Below, piece by piece: positions 58,650 through 64,000 of a stretch of DNA of 64,000 bases (positions within the stretch are counted from its first letter, which is position 1; each line of letters opens with the position of its first letter). Made by a program: the position numbers and the translations under genes. This stretch comes from Massilia solisilvae (GTDB lineage: Bacteria; Pseudomonadota; Gammaproteobacteria; Burkholderiales; Burkholderiaceae_D): assembly GCF_024753215.1 (NCBI RefSeq), contig NZ_JANUGV010000001.1, forward strand, positions 1,364,001 to 1,428,000. The letters run 5' to 3'. The notes beneath the pieces were generated by a model. The model saw only the letters and a list, made by a program, of their open reading frames with translations. It had not been told where the DNA came from and searched no databases.

Positions 58650-60842
58650 TCAGAGTTTCATTTCCAGGCTCAAGCCCGCGCGCATCACGCCGGGCTGGAA
58701 GCTGGTCTGGCGCGACAAGCCCTCGGCATCCAGATAACGGCGGTCCGACTTGTTGTCCACCCGTAGCAGGTTCGCCAAGGACAGGCGCAACTGGTAGCGC
58801 GCATCCAGCTTCCACAATAAATAGGCGTCCAGGTCGCGGCGCGCTTGCTGGCGCTGGCTTTGTGCTTCCGAAATCCGGACCCAGCCATTCTTCTGGTAAG
58901 CCAGGCTCGAACCAAAGCTCAGGCCGCCTTTTCGATAATCGAAGCCGACCGTTGCCGACAAGGGCGTTTGCGCGTCGAGCCGGTTGTTGGGGCCGGGCAC
59001 GGCGGCCACGCGCGACCAGTTGCGGCTGGCGCTGGCGCGCACGTCGAGGCCATCGAGCGCCGGAGTGAGCAGTTTGAGCGGCAGCTTCAGTTCGGTCTCG
59101 AGCGAACGCACCTGTGCGGTGCCGTCGTTCACCGGCTGATAGACCCAGCGGCCTGAGGCGTCCAGGTCCAGGCGCGTGCGGATGTAATCGGTAATGGCGC
59201 GCCGCGACGCGTTGACCGAGAACAGCGCACCCGGCGCCCAGAAGTGTTCATAGCCCAGGTCGATGCCCGTGGCCAGCTCCGGCCGCAGGTTGGGGTTGCC
59301 GCCGGAGTCGGGGCTGAACCGGGTATTGGTGGCGGACTCGAATCGCCGCGCCGTCAGCTCGTTGGTGGTCGGGGCCTTGTAGGTGCGGGTCAGGGCCAGC
59401 CGCAGCTGGCGGCCGCTCGCGCCCGGGAACTTGTACAGCGTCTGCGCGACGGGGCTGAGTACATGGTTGCGCGACGTCGTTGCGACCAGCCCCGTGCCTT
59501 CGCTGTCCGTCTGTACGCCTTCCCAGCGCGTGCCCAGGTACACCGACCATTGCTTCGTCACATTCCATTCGTCCTGCACGAAGCCGGCCAGCCGCGTGAT
59601 CCGCGGCTGGAAATATTCGACGAAATGGACGAGCGGGGCGTCCGCCAGCTGCTCGCGGCGGTCGCGCGTTTCGTCGCTCGTTTGCACGCTGGCGTCCATG
59701 CCGGTGACCAGCGCATGCCCGTCAAACAGCGAACGGGTGAATTTGCCGCGCAAGGAATAGCGGCTGGTGCGGTTGATCGTGTCCCAGTCGCGATCCAGGC
59801 GCAGGGCCCGGCCTTCGGTATAGCGCAGGGTGTCGGAATCGTTTTCGTTCCGGCCGCGCTCCATCGAGAGCGCGACGTCGAGCTTGCCGCCCGCGCGCTT
59901 GGCGATCCAGTTGATTTCGCCGCGCAGCATGCGCTGGCTGCCCGGGGTGTGGTCGTTGCCTTCCATCCATTCCGGGGCAGGGAAGCTGCCGACCAGGTTC
60001 CGGGTCTGCCAGTTGCTGTTCCAGCGGGAACGGAAGGCTTGGGCGCCGGCCTGCAGGTTCAGTTCATCGCCGTTGTCGAACTTCCATGACAGGCGTGGGA
60101 ACAGCGCCAGGCCATGGCTGGAGCCGGTGCCGCGAAAGCGCGATTCGCGCAGTTGGCGCACGTCGCCGGAGGGCAGGGTAAATTCGTCCGCGCTGGTGCT
60201 GTCGATCTGGTTGCGGTTGGCGAACAGCGAGCCGTTGAGGAACCAGGACGCGTTCCCGCGCTTTTCCGCCCAGGTGCCTCCCACCGTTTCGAACTTGCTC
60301 TGCGGCGAATTCATGATGCCGATGCGCAGGTCGCGCTGCGGCTTGGACACCATTTTGCGCAGCACGATGTTGATTGTCCCGGCGATCGCCTGCATCGAAT
60401 ATTCGGCGGTGGCCGCGCGCATGATCTCGATGCGCTCGATCTGGTCGGGATCCAGGTTATCCAGCGAAAAGCCCGGCGGCGGGCGGTCGCCGTTCACGAG
60501 GATTTGCGTATAGCCCGCGCCCAGCCCGCGCATCCGGATCACGTTGCCCGTCACCGTCACGCCCGGCGCCCGCTTGAGGACCTCATAGACATTGCTGTCG
60601 CCGTACTTCGTCAGTTCCTCGTGGTTCAGCACTGTTTTGCTCGCGGTGTCGTCGCGGCGCGGATCGTAATTGCTTGCCGAGCCTTTCACCTCGACGCTTT
60701 GAATCGGCTTTTCCTTGGCCTTTTCCTTGTCGTCTTTTTGCTCGCTGCTGAGCGTGGTGGCCGGCATCGTAGTTTGCGCCATCGAGGCGTGGGAAACGAG
60801 AACAGAAGCGGCGAATGCGAAATGGGTAGGTTTGAAAAACAT
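58650..60842 (-). CDS. TonB-dependent outer-membrane receptor
   Basis: 730 residues. Signal peptide ending SMAQT near residue 22, a linker of charged residues, a plug domain (residues about 70-180, with YGDSNVYEVLKRAPGVTVTG and VNGDRPPPGFSLDNLDPDQIERIE), and a 22-strand barrel. The final residues AGLSLEMKL end in Leu rather than the usual Phe/Trp. The substrate is not evident; the plug resembles siderophore/catecholate-type receptors in general. No TonB-box regulator or sigma/anti-sigma pair is adjacent. It begins 100 nt after a TonB-C-domain lipoprotein gene on the same strand. Confidence 0.9.
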   Translation of the reverse strand: MFFKPTHFAFAASVLVSHASMAQTTMPATTLSSEQKDDKEKAKEKPIQSVEVKGSASNYDPRRDDTASKTVLNHEELTKYGDSNVYEVLKRAPGVTVTGNVIRMRGLGAGYTQILVNGDRPPPGFSLDNLDPDQIERIEIMRAATAEYSMQAIAGTINIVLRKMVSKPQRDLRIGIMNSPQSKFETVGGTWAEKRGNASWFLNGSLFANRNQIDSTSADEFTLPSGDVRQLRESRFRGTGSSHGLALFPRLSWKFDNGDELNLQAGAQAFRSRWNSNWQTRNLVGSFPAPEWMEGNDHTPGSQRMLRGEINWIAKRAGGKLDVALSMERGRNENDSDTLRYTEGRALRLDRDWDTINRTSRYSLRGKFTRSLFDGHALVTGMDASVQTSDETRDRREQLADAPLVHFVEYFQPRITRLAGFVQDEWNVTKQWSVYLGTRWEGVQTDSEGTGLVATTSRNHVLSPVAQTLYKFPGASGRQLRLALTRTYKAPTTNELTARRFESATNTRFSPDSGGNPNLRPELATGIDLGYEHFWAPGALFSVNASRRAITDYIRTRLDLDASGRWVYQPVNDGTAQVRSLETELKLPLKLLTPALDGLDVRASASRNWSRVAAVPGPNNRLDAQTPLSATVGFDYRKGGLSFGSSLAYQKNGWVRISEAQSQRQQARRDLDAYLLWKLDARYQLRLSLANLLRVDNKSDRRYLDAEGLSRQTSFQPGVMRAGLSLEMKL

Positions 60843-60942
60843 CGGGGCAGGATCTGTTGGTCAGCCGGCAAGCTTAACTGACTGTTTTCGAACTAACAAC
60901 CAAAAGTGCGGCACCCGCGGCAGCAGGAACCCCACCGCGCGT

Positions 60943-61332
60943 TCAGCCGTGCGACCACACGTACTGCATCTGGGTCCAGCGCTCGACCGGTGTTCCGTCC
61001 ACGGTAGCCGGCTTGAATTGGCATTTGACGATCCCGTCGCGCGCCGCCTCGTCCATGGCCGGGTAGCCGCTCGATTTCAGGATCGTCGCTTGCGTGGCCT
61101 TGCCATCGGCGCCGACCAGGAAGTTGAGCGTGACGGTGCCGTCGTGGCCGGCGCGAAAGTCCTCGTCGGGCCAGTCCGGCTTGGCGCAGGACTGGAACAG
61201 GACGACTGCTTTCGTTGCGCCATCGGCGGGCGCGGTGCGCGGGGTTTGTGCGCATGCGCCGAGGATTGCGGCCGCCAGCGCCGTGGCGACAATCCGGAGC
61301 TTGCGGTAGGGCGAAAGGCTGCTGCCTGACAT
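60943..61332 (-). CDS. TonB-C-domain lipoprotein
   Basis: 129 residues, AAGGAG upstream. Signal sequence with lipobox LGAC (Cys27), then a TonB/TolA-type C-terminal domain without the proline-rich spacer and membrane anchor of true TonB. Typical strings are GTVTLNFLVGADGKATQATILKSSGY and MDEAARDGIVKCQFKPA. The mature domain is closely related to the C-terminal domain of the M56 protein encoded just upstream. Two BlaI-type operator palindromes lie 70-131 nt before its ATG. It probably sits in the periplasm or outer membrane and cannot by itself couple to ExbBD. Confidence 0.85.
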   Translation of the reverse strand: MSGSSLSPYRKLRIVATALAAAILGACAQTPRTAPADGATKAVVLFQSCAKPDWPDEDFRAGHDGTVTLNFLVGADGKATQATILKSSGYPAMDEAARDGIVKCQFKPATVDGTPVERWTQMQYVWSHG

Positions 61333-61401
61333 GGTGTCTCCTTGGTTGGTTGAGGAAGGCGGAGCCGGGGCGCGGCTCGGGCCAGCGCTAGAGTAGTCTT
61401 T

Positions 61402-61419
61402 CTAGACATGGTTGTCTAG
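61402..61419. promoter_or_regulatory. BlaI-type operator (site 1)
   Basis: CTAGACA-TGGT-TGTCTAG, a perfect 7-4-7 palindrome upstream of the TonB-C lipoprotein gene. Its arms equal those of the site at 63287-63304. Confidence 0.85.
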
Positions 61420-61445
61420 GATGGTTCGATGCCATCTGTCGTGAA

Positions 61446-61463
61446 TTAGACACGAATGTCTAG
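61446..61463. promoter_or_regulatory. BlaI-type operator (site 2)
   Basis: TTAGACA-CGAA-TGTCTAG, one change from the perfect site. Centre-to-centre distance to site 1 is 44 bp, close to four helical turns, so two dimers could bind the same DNA face. Confidence 0.8.
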
Positions 61464-61520
61464 AGCGGTGTGCAAAAAACGCCGGTGGTGCCGGCGTTCA
61501 GGGTGCGGCGGGGTGTCGCG

Positions 61521-62795
61521 CTAATCCAGGGTCCACACGTACTGCATGCGCATCCACTCCTGCACGGGCGCGCCGTCCACGGTGGCAGGCTTGAAGCTGC
61601 ACTTGTCCAGGGCGGTGCGCGCCGCTTCGTCAAGCCCGCGGTAGCCGCTTGACCTCAGCACGTGCGACTCGACTGGCTTGCCGTCGGCGGAGATGAGGAA
61701 CTGCAGGGTCACCGTGCCGCGATTGCCGGCTGCCAGGTCGGCCTTGGGGTAATGCGGTTTGGCGCAGGAACGAAAATCCGCGAGCGCCCGGGTGTGCACG
61801 TGCGCCGGCGCGTGCCGCGGCAACGCGGCTGCGTTCGCGCAGAGCACGGCGAACGCTGCGGCCAGTCCCAGCACCGGGATCGCCGCCTTCCAGCTCAGGG
61901 CATGGCGATCGGGACGCACCAGCCGCCTGATCCGGTCAACCAGATCGCCGCCGTTCGCCGCTTGCGCGAGCGCACACGACGAGAACTGGACGCGCTCGAG
62001 CTCGGACAACGCGCGCGCCAGCCGGCGCGGCTCGCCGATCACGTCGGCTGCAAGCGCATCGGCGATTTGTTCGCGCTCGGCGCGGATACGGCCCGAAATC
62101 CACCAGACCGCCGGGTGATAGAACAGCAGGATCTCCACCACGTTCTGGCCCAGGTTGACGAGGTAGTCGAGCCGTTTGACGTGGCCGAGTTCGTGGGCGA
62201 GCAGCGCCTCGAGCAGGTCGGGCGGCATGCCGGAAACCAGCGAGGCCGGCACCAGCACCAGCGGGCGCCACCAGCCGGCGGTGATGGGGCTGGCGAGGTG
62301 GTCCACGATGCGCAAGCGGACCTGGCGCCCGATTCCCATGCGCTCTGCCAGCAGCGACAGGCGCAGCTGCAAGGCCGCGTCGGTGCCGCAGCGCGCCGCC
62401 GCGCGCCCGATCCAGGCCAGGCCGAGCGCCATGCGCAAGGTGAGGGCGCCAACGCAGCAAGCCCACGCGCCAACGAGCCACGGCAGGTGTGACTGCAGGT
62501 AGTCGAACAAGCCGGTGGTGGAGGACAATGCTGCCGTAACGCCGGCGTCCGCCGCGTACAGCTGGATCGCGCCGGCCGGCATGGGCGCCGCCACGCGCAG
62601 CGCCAGTCCGATCGCGGGCCACAGCAAGCAGCCCAGCAGGCCCGCGCACGCGGCGAGATAGCGTAGTTGAGGCCGCGCGTTGCGCAGCGCCGTGAGCGCG
62701 ATGCCGGTCAGGCAGGCCAGCAGCGCACCCTGCCAGACAAAATGGATCAGCGTCCACCCGGTTGCCGCCAGCAGCTGATAGGCGGCCGGCGTCAT
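61521..62795 (-). CDS. M56 (BlaR1/MecR1-like) metallopeptidase fused to a TonB-C domain
   Basis: 424 residues. N-terminal transmembrane helices, cytoplasm-facing zinc peptidase motif HELGH (His201, Glu202, His205) in LLAHELGHVKRLDYL, further helices to about residue 322, then a periplasmic TonB-C domain from about residue 345 in place of the penicillin-binding sensor of BlaR1. In the BlaR1 paradigm the peptidase inactivates BlaI after signal perception; here the TonB-C domain would be the sensor. Its ATG overlaps the blaI-like stop (ATGA). Confidence 0.92.
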   Translation of the reverse strand: MTPAAYQLLAATGWTLIHFVWQGALLACLTGIALTALRNARPQLRYLAACAGLLGCLLWPAIGLALRVAAPMPAGAIQLYAADAGVTAALSSTTGLFDYLQSHLPWLVGAWACCVGALTLRMALGLAWIGRAAARCGTDAALQLRLSLLAERMGIGRQVRLRIVDHLASPITAGWWRPLVLVPASLVSGMPPDLLEALLAHELGHVKRLDYLVNLGQNVVEILLFYHPAVWWISGRIRAEREQIADALAADVIGEPRRLARALSELERVQFSSCALAQAANGGDLVDRIRRLVRPDRHALSWKAAIPVLGLAAAFAVLCANAAALPRHAPAHVHTRALADFRSCAKPHYPKADLAAGNRGTVTLQFLISADGKPVESHVLRSSGYRGLDEAARTALDKCSFKPATVDGAPVQEWMRMQYVWTLD

Positions 62796-63175
62796 TGCTT
62801 GTCGTCCTTGAGCAGGTGTTCGATCTCTTCGCGTTCCTTCTTCGAGATGCCGGTCTTGAGCGCGGCCAGCACCAGCGCCTTGGCCGAGCCCGAAAAGGCG
62901 CGTTGCATCAGGTCCTTGAGCAGGTTCGTTTGCAGCGAATCCTGGGTGTAGGCGGGCGCGTACACGTGTGAGCGGCCCGCCTCGTCGCGGATCAGCAGGC
63001 CCTTGCCGTGCATGATCTGCATCAGGCGCAGCACGGTGGCGTAGGTGACGTCCGGCCGGTCCTTGAGCATCGCTTCATGAACCTGGCGCACGGTGGCCGA
63101 GCCGAGCGGCCACAAGGTTTGCAAAAGATCGAGTTCGGCCGGGGTCGGCTTTGGCAGGGCGGGTTTCTTGGCCAT
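62792..63175 (-). CDS. BlaI/MecI/CopY-family transcriptional repressor
   Basis: 127 residues. Winged-helix N-terminus (PAELDLLQTLWPLGSATVRQVHEAM..., VTYATVLRLMQIMHGKGLL) and helical dimerisation tail (SGSAKALVLAALKTGISKKEREEIEHLL). Binds palindromes as a dimer; CTAGACA-N4-TGTCTAG copies nearby are the obvious targets. Coupled to the M56 gene downstream. A weaker copy of the palindrome (63220-63237) is 45 nt before its ATG and could allow autoregulation. Confidence 0.94.
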   Translation of the reverse strand: MAKKPALPKPTPAELDLLQTLWPLGSATVRQVHEAMLKDRPDVTYATVLRLMQIMHGKGLLIRDEAGRSHVYAPAYTQDSLQTNLLKDLMQRAFSGSAKALVLAALKTGISKKEREEIEHLLKDDKQ

Positions 63176-63219
63176 GGTGTCGGAAAGTCGTTACGCGTAC
63201 GCGGATTAGCGTAGCGTGC

Positions 63220-63237
63220 CTAGAAACCTGCGTCTAC
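63220..63237. promoter_or_regulatory. weak BlaI-type operator upstream of the repressor gene
   Basis: CTAGAAA-CCTG-CGTCTAC matches the CTAGACA-N4-TGTCTAG palindrome at 11 of 14 arm positions. It is 45 nt upstream of the repressor ATG. Confidence 0.45.
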
Positions 63238-63259
63238 AAATATTTTGAACGCCAGCTGC

Positions 63260-63288
63260 TTGCGAGCGCGGCCGACCGGGATTATGCT
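63260..63288 (+). promoter_or_regulatory. sigma-70 promoter of the SIMPL-domain gene
   Basis: TTGCGA (63260-63265), 17-nt spacer, TATGCT (63283-63288). The BlaI-type operator begins inside this -10 box, a typical repressor arrangement. Confidence 0.65.
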
Positions 63289-63304
63289 AGACATCGTTGT
63301 CTAG
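63287..63304. promoter_or_regulatory. BlaI-type operator (site 3)
   Basis: CTAGACA-TCGT-TGTCTAG, perfect palindrome overlapping the -10 box of the SIMPL gene and lying between the divergent repressor and SIMPL genes. Confidence 0.88.
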
Positions 63305-63327
63305 ATAATTCATCCAAAGGAGACATC

Positions 63328-64000
63328 ATGCTCAAGAAGGTTTTGGCGCTTACCACCCTGCTGCTCGCACCGCTCGCGGTCCCTGCGTCGCAATTGCCTG
63401 ACTACCCGTTCATCCACATCACCGGCACCGCCCAGCAGTACGTGCAGCCGGACATGGGGTCCATTGATTTCGAGGTGATCGCGGCGGACGCCGACCCGGC
63501 GGTCGCGCTCAGGGCGGTGCAGGAACGCGTGGCCGAGGTGCGCGCGCTGGTCCAGGCGCAGGGGCTCGAGGCCGAAAGCCTGGAAGTGCGCAACGTGCGG
63601 CAGGAGCTGCGCAAGAACCAGCGCGCAGACGGCCCGGCCGTGGTCGAGGTCAAGTGCGTGGTGCACCTGGACGTGCATGACCTGGCCAAATGGGCGACGC
63701 TGGCCAACGGGCTGTTGGGGATGCAGAACCTGGACAGCTTTGCGACCGCGTTCGACACGAGCGAGCGCGAAAAGATCGAAGCGGGCCTGGCCGCTGACGC
63801 CGTGCGCGACGCCAGCCGAAAGGCCGGCGCCCTGGCAGCCGGTCTTGGCCGCAAACTGGGGCCGGTGACGGGATTGAGCACCGGCGCGCTCAGGAACCTG
63901 GGCAACGCGATGGGTCTGGTCGCCGCCGATTTCGGGTTCCGCCGCAAGGAAGCGCCGCAGACCCAAGGCAGCGGGCGCGACAACCTGGTCAACGTTGTCA
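63328..64000 (+). CDS. SIMPL (DUF541) domain periplasmic protein, 3' end cut by the window
   Basis: At least 224 residues, open to the window end. AAGGAGA precedes the ATG. Signal peptide (LKKVLALTTLLLAPLAVPAS), then HITGTAQQYVQPDMGSIDFEV and later ADAVRDASRKAGALAAGLG, the start and the helix of the SIMPL/DUF541 domain. SIMPL proteins form periplasmic oligomers of unclear role, with reported links to oxidative stress. Operator and promoter place it under the BlaI-like repressor. Confidence 0.88.
   Translation, partial: MLKKVLALTTLLLAPLAVPASQLPDYPFIHITGTAQQYVQPDMGSIDFEVIAADADPAVALRAVQERVAEVRALVQAQGLEAESLEVRNVRQELRKNQRADGPAVVEVKCVVHLDVHDLAKWATLANGLLGMQNLDSFATAFDTSEREKIEAGLAADAVRDASRKAGALAAGLGRKLGPVTGLSTGALRNLGNAMGLVAADFGFRRKEAPQTQGSGRDNLVNVV

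Noticed and set aside
61521..63175. Beta-lactam resistance operon (blaI-blaR1)
   Set aside because: The M56 protein has a TonB-C domain and no penicillin-binding domain, and no beta-lactamase gene is in the window.

Overview
The window is a continuous piece of a G+C-rich bacterial chromosome. Gene content (RecBCD, DUF3460 and DUF378 small proteins, two-subunit chromate transporter, a LasR/RsaL/LasI-type quorum-sensing locus, Oxalobacteraceae-style hybrid kinases) and codon use point to a betaproteobacterium of the Massilia/Telluria group (Oxalobacteraceae). This is inferred from family resemblance only. I saw no rRNA, tRNA, insertion sequence, integrase or CRISPR array.

Layout. 1-5.5 kb: end of an HdeD-like membrane protein, then on the minus strand an Hsp20-Lon pair, S-formylglutathione hydrolase, a split chromate transporter and a 58-aa CxxC protein. 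5.6-9.3 kb: a small conserved protein and a UvrD/Rep-type helicase flanked by two direct copies of a 132-bp element carrying three DnaA-box-like 9-mers each, then an HD-domain hydrolase. 9.5-17.6 kb: a lipoprotein/OmpA-domain pair, an FAD oxidoreductase overlapping glpD, a GNAT protein and an L,D-transpeptidase. 17.7-22.1 kb: M1 aminopeptidase, GST, and a two-gene cassette that reads as a type VI secretion amidase effector (Tae1/Tse1-like) with its periplasmic immunity protein. 22.1-35 kb is a signalling block: a degenerate CheR-like protein, a 1634-residue cytosolic hybrid kinase with a HAMP array, a luxR-rsaL-luxI quorum-sensing locus with recognisable operators, a CHASE hybrid kinase, and a LytS/LytTR-type pair.

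35.1-44.0 kb is a translationally coupled recC-recB-recD operon. 44-52.8 kb holds housekeeping and transport genes: a PBP7-like peptidase, sulfate-binding protein, GNAT, DUF882 peptidase, DUF378, YfcE-like phosphoesterase, DUF3460, an amino-acid ABC binding protein plus permease without an ATPase gene, and ETF-ubiquinone oxidoreductase. Two families of REPIN-like palindromes lie between them. 53-58.6 kb: SDR, thioesterase, a LysR-controlled CMD/tautomerase/DUF4865 operon, a PAS-LuxR regulator and a 3-oxoacid CoA-transferase (scoAB). 58.6-64 kb: a TonB-dependent receptor, a TonB-C-domain lipoprotein, an M56 peptidase carrying the same TonB-C domain, a BlaI-type repressor and a SIMPL-domain protein cut by the window end. 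Identical CTAGACA-N4-TGTCTAG palindromes lie upstream of the lipoprotein and the SIMPL gene, so these genes look like one BlaI regulon.

The most noteworthy signals are the BlaI/M56/TonB-C/SIMPL regulon, the effector-immunity pair with a hairpin over its ribosome-binding site, the quorum-sensing locus with both a lux box and a RsaL-type operator, and the paired DnaA-box elements around the helicase.
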